Below are positions 1 to 8,781 of a stretch of DNA of 64,000 bases, piece after piece (within the stretch, counting starts at the first letter, position 1; each line of letters opens with the position of its first letter). The translations under genes were made by a program, and so were the position numbers. The stretch is from Nostoc linckia z4 (lineage in GTDB: Bacteria; Cyanobacteriota; Cyanobacteriia; Cyanobacteriales; Nostocaceae): assembly GCF_002608075.1 (NCBI RefSeq), contig NZ_LAHA01000008.1:77573-141572 (forward strand), given 5' to 3'. The notes below the pieces were generated by a model that was not told the DNA's origin, ran no database searches, and was given only the letters and a program-made list of their open reading frames with translations.

Positions 1-2642
1 ACTTCCGACTCGTCAAGATACTGGCATAGGAAAATTGTTTTAATTACTCGTCCTAATTCGAGTAAAGCCAGATAAGTAGGATGTTTGAATGGATTTTTGC
101 TAAAGCGTTTTAAAATAGCTTCAGTTTCTGTCGTTCCCAACCTTAAAGCAGTAGTATACTTCACCATTTGGTCATACTGTTGACGAATTAAATCCCAATT
201 AATTGGACGAGTTAGAATAGGCTGTAAATTAGGGTAAGCATCAGATTGTCCAGTATAAGGACGATATAACTTTTGTACCTTAATCCGCTTCAATCGGGGC
301 ATTAACTGAAATCCCAACAGATGTGTGAAAGCAAAGGCCACCTCACTTTGACCATGACTATCCACGTAGTTTTTCTGCACGTCCATATTGGTACAGTGAC
401 GTAATACCCCTTCAATCATGGCTGCAACTTCACTACTGGAACAAGTTTTGAGTTGGGAATAGATACAGGTAGATTTCTTCTCGACGTGCCAATAAATCAT
501 CACTCCTCGACCACCGTAACGCAAATGATACTGAGTCATAAGATTCTGCTCCCATGCTCCAAAATGCTTGCTGTCACTGGCACAGGTGGTAGTTCCCTCA
601 CCCCAAATCTGGGGTAAACGAATCTCAAAAATGGCATTAATAACGTCTGCAATAGCACTACGTAACTGGTCTTTGTGGATATAGCGACGACGTACATAGA
701 GTAAATCTTGATAGTTTTCCCCATTTATCCCTGTATTAATTCTCTTCAATCCGGTATTTGTTCCCATACCGTAGAGACACAGTAATAATCGCTTTTGTAG
801 TGTTTCTCTATCAATAATTTCTCTTGTCCCCATACTTTTAAAATTACGGGTAAAATCTACTCTTAAATCTGTTTCTTTGAGAATGTCTAAAAGGCTGGTT
901 TGATGCCAAATGTGATTTATTTCACCCTTCAGTCGTTTGAGATTGATAGGTTCAGGTACAGGGTCTATTGGGCTAAGTCTAATTAAACCTTGACCTTTCT
1001 TACCGAGAATAGTGACATCTGGGTTTTTAGGTATTCCCTGATCTAGTTTTTCTAACCCTTGTGCCATTTGTTGTTGTAAGTTTGAGATAAAAGTTTCTAC
1101 ATCTAATGGAAGGGTTAAAGCTTGATAGTAAATCTGACGTTGTTGGTCAAAATCAGTTGGTAAATCATAATCGGGATTACCGTAACGAGAAGCTCCCACT
1201 ACCCAAATTTCCTTACAACTAAGTCTTTCTCTAAGAGCTTGCAAAACGCTAATCTCATAGTTGATACGGTTGATACGTTCTTTTCCATCAGAGTCAGTTT
1301 CTAAGAGAATTTCTTTCCAACCACTTTTGAGGACTCCATCAATTGGTATCACTTCCCCTGCATCATAATATCGGGCTTTACTTGAGGTATATTTTTTAAG
1401 CAACTCTAATGCTTGAATTACTGGACGATGAATATCATTGTTGGAGCAAAATTCCAGGACTTCTAAAAGTTGAGGAATCATCCGGCGGTAGTGACTGGCA
1501 AAGGATGAACGCATTCTAGTGTGGACTCTTTGGCGATAAGCTGTACCAGTTGCTTTATACTCAGCCACTAAATCTTTGAGAGTTTTTTGAGATACTACAG
1601 GATATATTACCTTTTCAATTACTCCCGCAGGTTCAGCTACTGCTACTTCAGCAATGCGAAATAAGAGATTGGTTTTTCCGGTTATTTCTTTAAAGTCTGA
1701 AACTAATTCTTTGTTAATGCGTCTTTCAGCCCTTGTACCAATACGTTGAATGATTGACATTAGTAAATCGATTAGATTATCGGTAATCTCTTGAGAGCGT
1801 TGGAGACAAAAAGCTGCCATCAGGGTGTAGCGGATAGCAGGTGGATGTTGTCGCAAATGATAAGGAGTTTCTGTTGCAGCCCGATGACGGTATATTTTAA
1901 TCAGTTTTGGTGATATTCCTGCAAATAAATCAGGTGGCAAACCAACTGTACGAATACGTTTTAGTTTTTCGATTTCGGTTAAGAAACTTCCTAATCCAAC
2001 TGGCCCTGCGTCTGTTTTGAGAAATGCAAACTCGGAAGTTTTTAACTTGAGAGAATCTTGTTTATCAGCTTCATTGTCTGATTCTTCTGTGCTTAATAAA
2101 ATCTCAATTTGAGAAATGGTTTCTTTTGATAGCTTAGAAAAAGTGTGATGACAGAAGTTGCTTTCATATTGACTTATGGCACTACGAATCAAACGTTCAA
2201 CTTGTTTGGATGTTGGTGGTTCAATTTGTAATAAGCGAAACCTTTGATATGTTTGTTCTTCCAGTGGTTCAAATCTTTGTTCGTTGGGTAAAATAAAAGC
2301 AATTAACCAATCAGATATCTCCTCGGAATCAGACATTGTAGCTGTCCGAAATCCAAATAAATCTCGAATTTCAGCACGATGATTTTTGATGGAACGCCCT
2401 TGCCAATTGTATTGAGAATATAATGATGGGTCTGATTTTAGTTGTGATGCTATGTATGTAATCACAGTTTCTGGTATTTCTGCGCTTGAGTCAGGAAAAC
2501 GAGCCATTATTTGAAAATATTTCAGTAAAATGGCAAAACCAATCTGTCCCGCACCTACTTTCTTCTTCACCAGTTCTAATTCTTGGGGAACAAGAGTCCA
2601 ATTTTCTACAAGTTCTTCTGTGCTTTGAGGCGGTTTAACCAT
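1..2642 (-). CDS. tnpA: Tn3-family transposase TnpA (partial, C-terminus off window)
   Basis: An uninterrupted minus-strand frame runs from the ATG at 2642 off the left edge, giving about 880 residues of a protein that is normally near 1000. TnpA cuts both transposon ends and joins them to target DNA in replicative transposition. The N-terminal half carries the DUF4158-like DNA-binding region. The catalytic DDE domain shows the first Asp at about residue 690 (context [14 protein letters not shown]) and the second at about 761 ([12 protein letters not shown]), close to the D689/D765 spacing of Tn3 TnpA. The third catalytic residue, the Glu of the NKGEA-type motif, lies beyond position 1. I saw no frameshift, so the gene may be intact. 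Confidence 0.93.
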   Translation of the reverse strand, partial: MVKPPQSTEELVENWTLVPQELELVKKKVGAGQIGFAILLKYFQIMARFPDSSAEIPETVITYIASQLKSDPSLYSQYNWQGRSIKNHRAEIRDLFGFRTATMSDSEEISDWLIAFILPNEQRFEPLEEQTYQRFRLLQIEPPTSKQVERLIRSAISQYESNFCHHTFSKLSKETISQIEILLSTEESDNEADKQDSLKLKTSEFAFLKTDAGPVGLGSFLTEIEKLKRIRTVGLPPDLFAGISPKLIKIYRHRAATETPYHLRQHPPAIRYTLMAAFCLQRSQEITDNLIDLLMSIIQRIGTRAERRINKELVSDFKEITGKTNLLFRIAEVAVAEPAGVIEKVIYPVVSQKTLKDLVAEYKATGTAYRQRVHTRMRSSFASHYRRMIPQLLEVLEFCSNNDIHRPVIQALELLKKYTSSKARYYDAGEVIPIDGVLKSGWKEILLETDSDGKERINRINYEISVLQALRERLSCKEIWVVGASRYGNPDYDLPTDFDQQRQIYYQALTLPLDVETFISNLQQQMAQGLEKLDQGIPKNPDVTILGKKGQGLIRLSPIDPVPEPINLKRLKGEINHIWHQTSLLDILKETDLRVDFTRNFKSMGTREIIDRETLQKRLLLCLYGMGTNTGLKRINTGINGENYQDLLYVRRRYIHKDQLRSAIADVINAIFEIRLPQIWGEGTTTCASDSKHFGAWEQNLMTQYHLRYGGRGVMIYWHVEKKSTCIYSQLKTCSSSEVAAMIEGVLRHCTNMDVQKNYVDSHGQSEVAFAFTHLLGFQLMPRLKRIKVQKLYRPYTGQSDAYPNLQPILTRPINWDLIRQQYDQMVKYTTALRLGTTETEAILKRFSKNPFKHPTYLALLELGRVIKTIFLCQYLDESE

Positions 2643-2831
2643 TTATTATCTTCTCCGTAATGGTAATACCAGTTGCTCCCAAAGCATAAATGAATCTGTT
2701 GTTATCAAGTTCTAAATTTCTCTGTGCAGGTTTGAGTTTTTTTGTCAAATCTCATAAAAACTATATATTAAGTTTACTTATATTTAAGGGTGAAAAACTT
2801 GGGTCAATCATCATCTAAGAAAAATGGCTAA

Positions 2832-2869
2832 AACTCTTACTGGTTAAGCATTTCAACGAGGGTTGCCCC
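2832..2869 (-). repeat. Tn3-type terminal inverted repeat (38 bp)
   Basis: Read on the minus strand, the segment begins GGGGCAACCC at 2869 and has TAAG near its inner end. That is the layout of Tn3-family 38-bp ends: GGGG at the tip and a TAAG motif inside. The partner repeat is not in the window. Confidence 0.7.
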
Positions 2870-2896
2870 TGGTTGCACGAACCTTCTATTTACGCC

Positions 2897-3562
2897 ATGA
2901 CGACATTTGACCATCCCCCCAGAATTTTGTTTTTGTATGGTTCCCTGCGTGAGCGTTCCTATAGCCGCCTCTTGGCTGAGTCAGCAGCACGCATCATTGA
3001 AGAATTTGGGGCAGAGGTGAAGTTTTTTGACCCGCGTGAACTTCCAATTTATGGCAGCGTACCTGACACTCATCCAAAAGTACAGGAATTACGCGAATTA
3101 AGCCTGTGGTCGGAAGGGCAGGTCTGGTCTAGCCCAGAGATGCACGGTCAGATTTCTGGCATTATGAAGAACCAAATTGACTGGATTCCACTCTCGCTTG
3201 GAGCCGTTCGCCCGACTCAAGGTAGGACTCTGGCTGTCATGCAGGTAAGCGGCGGGTCACAGTCTTTCAACGCCGTCAACACTCTGCGAATTCTTGGTCG
3301 CTGGATGCGGATGTTCACTATCCCCAATCAATCCTCCGTTGCCAAAGCCTACCTTGAGTTCAATGAAGACGGCACTATGAAAGATTCGCCCTACCGCGAT
3401 CGCGTCGTGGATGTTATGGAAGAACTTTACAAGTTCACCTTGTTGCTACGAGACAAGGTGGACTACCTAACAGATCGCTATAGCGAACGCAAGGAGAAAG
3501 CAGCAAAACAAATGATTGAGGTAGCGAACAAAGCCTTAGAGATGAACACAACCCAGGGGTAA
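2897..3562 (+). CDS. arsH: ArsH, NADPH-dependent FMN reductase / organoarsenical oxidase
   Basis: ArsH is a cytoplasmic flavoprotein of arsenic resistance operons; known members oxidise trivalent methylarsenicals with FMN and NADPH. The 221-residue product has the FMN-binding [10 protein letters not shown] loop at about residues 15-24, a central [19 protein letters not shown] segment and a long helical C-terminus, all typical of ArsH. I chose the ATG at 2897 (MTTFDHPP), which matches the usual family start; a TTG at 2873 would add eight residues. A Tn3 end lies 27 bp upstream, with no clear Shine-Dalgarno or promoter between, so expression may now depend on the transposon or be lost. No arsR, arsB or arsC is adjacent. 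Confidence 0.93.
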   Translation: MTTFDHPPRILFLYGSLRERSYSRLLAESAARIIEEFGAEVKFFDPRELPIYGSVPDTHPKVQELRELSLWSEGQVWSSPEMHGQISGIMKNQIDWIPLSLGAVRPTQGRTLAVMQVSGGSQSFNAVNTLRILGRWMRMFTIPNQSSVAKAYLEFNEDGTMKDSPYRDRVVDVMEELYKFTLLLRDKVDYLTDRYSERKEKAAKQMIEVANKALEMNTTQG

Positions 3563-3921
3563 GCGACTCTCCCAAGCAACACTCACCCGTAGAGCGCGAG
3601 GCTGCCCGTGTGATAACTAACCCTGTTATGTCACTTCTGGAAAACAATAATCGAAGCGAAATTCTCAACCTTTGATTGAATCAAGCTTTGAGCCTTTATT
3701 TACTAACAGAAACTAGAATTTATAGCCAAAACCCAGAAATTAAAGCTCCAGAAGGCTTACAGCGATTGGCTTCTACTAAAGTGACACAAGAGGGCTAAAA
3801 ACTGGCAGCGACAACAATCACTCCACTGTTTCAGTAGATTCTTAGTGGAATTATTGGAACACTTTTAGGGTTATGGCTTCTGGTAGTACAGCCCAATTTC
3901 GGTTTACAAAAAACTGCTCAA
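3563..3921 (+). other. Gap with possible decayed reading frame
   Basis: No intact gene. The frame that leads into the ATG at 3922 can be read backwards across this gap with only three stops (the first TGA at 3673). The piece just before 3922 is hydrophobic and TM-like (GTLLGLWLLVV). This may be the remains of a membrane protein removed by the nearby transposon, but I do not recognise the family. Confidence 0.25.
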
Positions 3922-4488
3922 ATGAAAACCCCCTCCCATTTTCTAATAACGGCGGCTTTAGATAGGGCTTTACCACGAGTACCGATTGTTAAAAGTGCTT
4001 TTCTGCTTGGCTCTGTGGCTCCTGATATACCTCTTTGGGTTTTATCTATCAGCGGAATTATTTACTATCATTTGATTTTGGGTTGGAGTCTAGCCAATAC
4101 TTTTCATTTAATGTTTGACCAGCTGTACTTTTACAACCCAGCTTGGATAGCACTCCATAATTTACTACATAGCCCCGTGTTACTTCTGCTTGGGTTAGGA
4201 TTGGTTTGGCAACGCAGAAGAAATATTGGCTCACGCGATCGCTGGTTATTCTGGTTCTTGCTAGCATGTTTATTCCATGCTGTTGTGGACATCTTCACCC
4301 ATACCAACGATGGGCCATTATTGTTTTTTCCTTTAGAGTGGAGCATCCGTTTCCATAGTCCTATTAGCTACTGGGATTGGCGCTATCATGGACGAGAATT
4401 TGCACGATTTGAACTGGCTCTAGATAGTGTACTGCTAATCTATCTTCTGACTTCGCGCTTCTTCTCAAAACGCTCAAAAATGCCATAA
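3922..4488 (+). CDS. Integral membrane protein, metal-dependent hydrolase-like (YdjM/DUF457-like)
   Basis: A 188-residue membrane protein with about four hydrophobic segments. Conserved polar positions sit at membrane edges: HNLLHSP at about residues 75-81 and FHAVVDIFTHTNDGP at about 115-129. Spaced His and Asp residues of this kind recall the YdjM/DUF457 'membrane-bound metal-dependent hydrolase' group, whose reaction is not well established. The start is the ATG at 3922, and no strong ribosome site precedes it. It is a stand-alone gene between arsH and a convergent two-component operon. Family placement is from the motif pattern only. Confidence 0.65.
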   Translation: MKTPSHFLITAALDRALPRVPIVKSAFLLGSVAPDIPLWVLSISGIIYYHLILGWSLANTFHLMFDQLYFYNPAWIALHNLLHSPVLLLLGLGLVWQRRRNIGSRDRWLFWFLLACLFHAVVDIFTHTNDGPLLFFPLEWSIRFHSPISYWDWRYHGREFARFELALDSVLLIYLLTSRFFSKRSKMP

Positions 4489-4581
4489 ATCTCTCCAATC
4501 ACAATTTAGAAAACGTCAAGCATTCACTTCTATATATTTTTAGTGTGTTTAATATTATAAGATTAATTTAATAATTAAAAC

Positions 4582-5931
4582 TCATTTTTCTTTAGGTAAT
4601 TGAACTGTAAAAGTGCTACCTTTACCTAATTCACTTTCTACATTTATTTTACCTTGATGTGCTTGAACAATAGCTTGAACAATGGCTAATCCTAAACCAG
4701 AACCACCAGTGCTGCGAGAGCGATCGCTACTCACCCGATAAAAGCGATCAAAAATTCGCTTAAGTTCGTATTTCGGGATACCAATGCCTGTATCTTGAAC
4801 TTTGATTACAGCATAATGGTCGTTGCGGTCTAATAAAACCGTTACTTCTCCTTCTCTAGGTGTGTATTGAATTGCATTGACAATTAAATTAGAAAACAAG
4901 CGATAAAACTGGTCAGAATTACCTATGATATTCACGGGTTCATGCACTTGTATTAAAGATGTCAGCTTTACCCCTGCGGCATTTGCCATCGCTTCAAACT
5001 CCTCAACTAAATCGCTAACAATATCATTTAGGTAACAAACTTCACGCTGTAACTTTTGGGCTTGTTTATCTAAACGTGCTAACATCAATAAATCAACAAC
5101 CAAAGCCGTTAGTCGTTGATTCTGACGTTGTATAGTTTGCAAAATATCTCGTGTATCTTCAGAGTCTATTTGCGGCATTAAAAGTGCTGATTCCACCGTT
5201 GCACCTGTTGCAGCTAAAGGCGTTCGTAATTCATGTGCTGCATCTGCTGTAAACTGTTGAATTTGTCGATAGGATTGATAAATTGGCTGCATAGCTAATC
5301 CTGATAGCCACCAGCTAGCACCAGCAATCATAGCCATTGCAACTAGCAGCCCTAATACCAAAACTAATTTCACACTATCCAAGTAATGATTAAACTCTTG
5401 TAGACTTCGCCCTACTTGCATATATCCCCAATCTTGATAATTTTGGGTATGCAGTGATAAAGTAATTTGATGGTAATCTTTGCCTTTGCTGTCTTTGAGA
5501 AATTGCCAAGTTTTTTGATTAAAAACGTCAGGTAATCCTTCTGGATAATAACCAGCAGTAGCAATTAATTTTCCCGAAGTATCAAAAAAACGTATATAGT
5601 AGCTACTTTTAGTAACGATACCAAGAAGATGACGTTTAGAATCTGACTGTTGTTGAATACAATTAGTAGCTCCAGTTCCACATTTATCTATATTTGGAAA
5701 TAATTGATATGCCAATGGTTCTAAACGTCCAGGTAACTGTAGTTTTAGTTCGATACTGTCGTGCAATGTTCCCGCTACAGACTCGATTTCACTGTCTAAA
5801 GCTACCACATGAGCATGGAACACTGCTCGATAAAAACCGAACGCACATAGGCTTAAAATTAAACCCATAACAATGGCATAATATAGAGCCAACCGAATAC
5901 GAGTGAGTCGAAACAGCTTATTCTGATTCAT
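4582..5931 (-). CDS. Sensor histidine kinase, RppB/NrsS-like
   Basis: A membrane sensor kinase of about 449 residues from the ATG at 5931, whose first 14 bases overlap the end of the regulator gene. It has an N-terminal TM helix (residues about 10-30), a periplasmic domain with two Cys (CGTGATNC), a second TM helix near 195-217, and then the dimerisation/phosphoacceptor box (TADAAHELRTPLAA). The ATPase N box (NLIVNAIQYTP), G1 (DTGIGIP) and G2 (GGSGLGLA) follow, so all catalytic elements are present. RppB/NrsS relatives in cyanobacteria sense redox state or nickel; the signal here is unknown. It is paralogous to the kinase at 45993-47393 and is translated with its regulator. Confidence 0.93.
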   Translation of the reverse strand: MNQNKLFRLTRIRLALYYAIVMGLILSLCAFGFYRAVFHAHVVALDSEIESVAGTLHDSIELKLQLPGRLEPLAYQLFPNIDKCGTGATNCIQQQSDSKRHLLGIVTKSSYYIRFFDTSGKLIATAGYYPEGLPDVFNQKTWQFLKDSKGKDYHQITLSLHTQNYQDWGYMQVGRSLQEFNHYLDSVKLVLVLGLLVAMAMIAGASWWLSGLAMQPIYQSYRQIQQFTADAAHELRTPLAATGATVESALLMPQIDSEDTRDILQTIQRQNQRLTALVVDLLMLARLDKQAQKLQREVCYLNDIVSDLVEEFEAMANAAGVKLTSLIQVHEPVNIIGNSDQFYRLFSNLIVNAIQYTPREGEVTVLLDRNDHYAVIKVQDTGIGIPKYELKRIFDRFYRVSSDRSRSTGGSGLGLAIVQAIVQAHQGKINVESELGKGSTFTVQLPKEK

Positions 5932-6622
5932 TGGTGAAATTAAGACGATATCCCATACCGTGCAAAGTTTCAATTGAGTTAGTACAGTCGCTATTGGTGA
6001 GTTTGCGACGTAACAAACGTATTTGTGCCGCCACTACATTGCTACTAGATTCCGCATTAACTTCCCAAATCTGGTTACGAATTTGTTCGGTAGTAACAAT
6101 TTGGTTGGGATGCTTCATAAAATACTCTAGCAGTTGGAACTCTTTATTAGTTAAAGGAATCCTTTGCTGTTCACCCGTAGTATGTTGTCTTACAACTGTG
6201 CTGTTGCCATAATCTAGAGTCAAGTTACCAACAGTCAATTGTTGAGGTTGGAAATGCGGAGAGCGACGCTGCAAAGCCCGCAATCGTGCCAGTAGTTCTA
6301 CCATGCTAAAGGGCTTTACTAGGTAATCGTCAGCACCAGCATCTAGTCCGGCAACTTTATCTTCCATTCTATCTTTAGCAGTTAGCATCAAGATAGGAAG
6401 AGGATTACCTTTGTAACGTAGTCTTTTACACAATTCTAAACCAGTAATTCCAGGAAGCATCCAATCGAGAATCGCTACTGTATATTGTGCCGAGCTATTT
6501 TCTAAGTAAGCCCATGCTTCAGTACCATCCATTACCCAATCAACTAAGTACTTTTGTTGATTTAAGGTGCGCTTAATAGCAGCCCCCAAATCCGGCTCAT
6601 CTTCGACTAGCAGCACCCTCAT
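5918..6622 (-). CDS. OmpR/PhoB-family response regulator, RppA/NrsR-like
   Basis: A 234-residue two-domain regulator. The receiver domain shows the acidic pair (LLVEDEPDLG), the phosphoacceptor Asp in AILDWMLPG and the conserved Lys in VKPFS. A winged-helix DNA-binding domain follows, ending HGMGYRLNF. I start it at the ATG at 6622 (MRVLLVED); an upstream ATG at 6679 would add 19 residues that do not fit the family. The kinase gene overlaps its 3' end. A direct-repeat box (6715-6732) lies 93 bp upstream, which suggests autoregulation. OmpR-type regulators bind such tandem repeats as dimers. A close paralogue lies at 45278-46015. Confidence 0.93.
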   Translation of the reverse strand: MRVLLVEDEPDLGAAIKRTLNQQKYLVDWVMDGTEAWAYLENSSAQYTVAILDWMLPGITGLELCKRLRYKGNPLPILMLTAKDRMEDKVAGLDAGADDYLVKPFSMVELLARLRALQRRSPHFQPQQLTVGNLTLDYGNSTVVRQHTTGEQQRIPLTNKEFQLLEYFMKHPNQIVTTEQIRNQIWEVNAESSSNVVAAQIRLLRRKLTNSDCTNSIETLHGMGYRLNFTNESE

Positions 6623-6714
6623 ATCAAATTGAATAGTTAAAGGTTCGTTGTAAATTTGTGATGTAAGCATAGTTTGCAATAGGGATACCCCTATAAATAG
6701 GTTGACAGAAGTTT

Positions 6715-6732
6715 ATGAAATTAGGATGAAAT
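6715..6732 (-). promoter_or_regulatory. Direct-repeat box A, upstream of the first two-component operon
   Basis: On the minus strand it reads ATTTCAT CCTA ATTTCAT, then N7 and TGTCAA. It lies 93 bp before the regulator ATG at 6622 and in the same orientation as all other copies in the window. It is a likely binding site for an OmpR-type regulator. Confidence 0.7.
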
Positions 6733-6800
6733 TCTTAAGAATTAGAATTAAGCTATACAAAACCTAACAGTAACTAGTATCTTAGCGATACATAATCAAA

Positions 6801-6894
6801 GAGAAAAGACTCAGTAGACCAACTTGCCAAAATAGGGTGTGAACTTAGTTTGAGGAGTTATAGAAACTAAGTTTTGCAAGATATCTATTGAGTC
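6801..6894 (-). ncRNA. Candidate small RNA or structured element, copy 1
   Basis: On the minus strand, nested inverted repeats are visible: outer arms at 6884-6894 and 6808-6818 (GACTCAATAGA with TCTACTGAGTC, one imperfect pair), middle arms CTTGC/GCAAG (6876-6880, 6823-6827), and a perfect 10-bp inner stem (6864-6873 with 6842-6851). The inner stem closes a 12-base loop containing ACTCCTC. A T-run (TTTTCTC) follows the outer arm, as in an intrinsic terminator. A diverged copy with the same architecture lies at 10625-10733, and each sits just after a direct-repeat box. The start site is uncertain: if TAGATA at 6887-6882 is the -10, the outer 5' arm would not be transcribed. Confidence 0.45.
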
Positions 6895-6917
6895 AATAAG
6901 AATTTTGACACGGAAAT

Positions 6918-6935
6918 ATGAAATAAAGATGAAAT
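6918..6935 (-). promoter_or_regulatory. Direct-repeat box B, upstream of the structured element
   Basis: The minus strand reads ATTTCAT CTTT ATTTCAT, then N7 and TGTCAA (6910-6905). TGTCAA is 17 bp from TAGATA, a plausible -35/-10 pair. No protein gene lies within 280 bp downstream; the candidate small RNA at 6801-6894 does. Confidence 0.65.
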
Positions 6936-7361
6936 TTAAATTATCTCAAGAACATTTAGAAAAATTGTTGTCATTAATTAGTTGATATATAAGCGAAGTT
7001 AGCATTCTACCTCTAACTTTAGTTAGAATTTATAACAATAAATATTGCAACTAATTCTAATTTATACATACATATATATGCATTGGACATCAAGTTGTTA
7101 TGTTTATCAAGAAAAACTTCAGAATTAAAAAGTCATAATTAGTACATAAATTCTGTACGAATTGCGAGTGAATCAATGGTGAAATGCCACATAATTTTTT
7201 CAATTTCGTAGTCTTAAATTAGTGGAAAATTCAGACATATCATTAATTATGACTTCTATTTTGAATCTTTCTTCAAATTATACAACAATGAGAAGTCAAT
7301 TAGATGACAAGAACACATTATGAATACTGAACTTTGGAAATTATTAAAGACAAAATAGAAA

Positions 7362-7379
7362 ATTTCATCTTGATTTCAT
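7362..7379 (+). promoter_or_regulatory. Direct-repeat box C, oriented to the 7664 gene
   Basis: The plus strand reads ATTTCAT CTTG ATTTCAT. It points toward the PLP-enzyme gene 285 bp downstream. The N7-TGTCA extension seen in other boxes is not clear here. Confidence 0.6.
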
Positions 7380-7402
7380 ATTTCTCCTTCAAGATAAAAA
7401 AT

Positions 7403-7506
7403 AGGTTGATTCCATAATGGATATCAATATTTTTGTGGACATGACTTAAAGGCTTGCTCAGGTAGTTATCGCTCAGACCTAATTGATATTTACTTTTGGT
7501 CAACTT
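7403..7506 (+). other. Nested inverted repeats in the leader of the 7664 gene
   Basis: Three nested pairings are visible: AGGTTGA (7403-7409) with TCAACTT (7500-7506), ATATCAAT (7421-7428) with ATTGATAT (7482-7489), and AGGT/ACCT (7460-7480). A further hairpin, GTGATTA/TAATCAC, lies near 7520-7550. They fall between direct-repeat box C and the gene. This could be a regulatory leader or a small RNA; I recognise no known riboswitch. Confidence 0.35.
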
Positions 7507-7663
7507 GAAACAGTTTTAAGTGGTGATTAGCTATACAAGCAATAATCACTACAATTCGTATCGTCAATAAAAGAATGTAGTAACGATATTGCAAATAAAA
7601 ATCCGCTCCAATGAGCAAGTTCATTCAGCTTTGATAATTCCTACTAGTTTTTGAATTTTTTGG

Positions 7664-8767
7664 ATGGTAAATATGAATCAGCTTGCAAAATCTTCATCAT
7701 TCGAGAACGTTTCTAACTATCAATGGAACAATCATAGTAAATGGAAAAAGATTACTGCCGCTGATGTTACCGAGGCAATAGGAAATGTACCGATTGTAAA
7801 ACTTAGGAATATTTCTCCTGTATGTGTTGTCTCGGAATGTTTCTTGAAGTTAGAGAGCTGCAATCCTGGAGGGTCAATTAAGGAGAAAAATGCAGTTTAC
7901 CTCGTCACGCGTGCGGAAGAAGAAGGGCTTCTTGTGCCTGGTGGTACGATTATCGAGTCAAGCTCAGGAAATTTTGGTGTTGGTCTGGCTATGGTAGGAG
8001 CAGTCCGAGGGTATCGAGTGATTATTGTTGTCGATGCCAAAACTGCTCCACCGTTTAGACGAATGCTGAAAGCATACGGTGCAGAACTTGTGGATGTACC
8101 GCTACATGAGGCAGACGAATCAGGCTCGATGCAGAAGGCAAGAATGAAACGAGCGCGTGAACTTGCCGCGACTATTCCTAACGCTTGGTATCCATGTCAA
8201 CACTTGAATCCTCTGAATACGGAGGCACATTCATACTACACTGCGCGTGAGATTGAAGCTCACTTTTCCTCCGATCTTGATGCTGTCGTTGTTGGTGTTA
8301 GCACTGCGGGACAAATAATGGGAATTGCTCGTTATCTTCAACCGCGATTTCCAAAAATACGTATTGTTGGCGTTGATGTCGAGGGTTCAGTCATTATGGG
8401 AACGCCAGCAAAACCATACAAGATGACGGGTGTTGGATTATCGTTCTTTCCACCTAATCTAGAGCTTTCGCTGCTTAATCGTGCTTACGTTGTACCAGAG
8501 ACGCTTGCTTACTCGGTATGTCATGCACTCGCACGTCGTGAAGGATTGCTTCTTGGTGCATCAACAGGGGCAATTGTAGCTGGTGGCTTGCATCTGGCGC
8601 GCTCTCTTGGTGCTGGTGCGCGGATTCTGATGATCAATCCAGACCGAGGGGATAGATACCTTGAGACAGTCTACGACGACCATTGGCTTGACCGTTATGG
8701 ATTTACCCTTAAACAAGGAGAGCATCTTGATGATGCGATCGCCTCACTGACTCCTGTGTATTTTTAG
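7664..8767 (+). CDS. PLP-dependent cysteine synthase-family enzyme (SbnA-like)
   Basis: A 367-residue fold-type II PLP enzyme. The Schiff-base Lys is in NPGGSIKEKNA (about residue 77), the PLP-phosphate/substrate loop is ESSSGNFGVGLA, and there is a late GASTGAIVAG glycine-rich loop. The layout and the ending (MINPDRGDRYLETVYDDHWL) resemble SbnA, which joins O-phosphoserine and glutamate on the way to 2,3-diaminopropionate. They also resemble cysteine synthases generally. The next gene, a membrane exporter, starts at its stop codon, suggesting a short operon that makes and exports a small metabolite. No SbnB-like partner or NRPS is present. HIP1 sites are sparse in this gene. The exact substrate is uncertain. 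Confidence 0.8.
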   Translation: MVNMNQLAKSSSFENVSNYQWNNHSKWKKITAADVTEAIGNVPIVKLRNISPVCVVSECFLKLESCNPGGSIKEKNAVYLVTRAEEEGLLVPGGTIIESSSGNFGVGLAMVGAVRGYRVIIVVDAKTAPPFRRMLKAYGAELVDVPLHEADESGSMQKARMKRARELAATIPNAWYPCQHLNPLNTEAHSYYTAREIEAHFSSDLDAVVVGVSTAGQIMGIARYLQPRFPKIRIVGVDVEGSVIMGTPAKPYKMTGVGLSFFPPNLELSLLNRAYVVPETLAYSVCHALARREGLLLGASTGAIVAGGLHLARSLGAGARILMINPDRGDRYLETVYDDHWLDRYGFTLKQGEHLDDAIASLTPVYF

Positions 8768-8781
8768 TGGCTTATTACATA

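Larger units (their letters stand above)
1..2869 (-). mobile_element. Tn3-family transposon, one end (partial)
   Basis: The left edge of the window lies inside a Tn3-family element. It contributes a large transposase on the minus strand, a gene-free stretch of about 190 bp (2643-2831), and a terminal inverted repeat whose outer end (cccc, GGGG on the minus strand) is at 2869. The other end, any resolvase and any passenger genes are off the window, so the target-site duplication cannot be tested here. The element stops 27 bp before the arsH start codon. Confidence 0.85.
6623..7663. other. 1-kb non-coding region with three direct-repeat promoters and folded elements
   Basis: No convincing protein gene was found. 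The region holds three ATTTCAT-N4-ATTTCAT boxes (6715, 6918, 7362) and two segments with nested inverted repeats (6801-6894 minus; 7403-7506 plus), listed separately. The rest is AT-rich sequence without clear features. Confidence 0.6.

Noticed and set aside
536..724. Short minus-strand reading frame
   Set aside because: It lies inside the Tn3 transposase gene in another frame and shows no domain.
3435..3668. Minus-strand frame opposite the arsH end
   Set aside because: Antisense to arsH, no ribosome site, low-complexity Ser/Leu composition.
7318..7503. 61-residue minus-strand frame upstream of the PLP enzyme
   Set aside because: It overlaps a direct-repeat box and inverted repeats; no signal peptide or family pattern.
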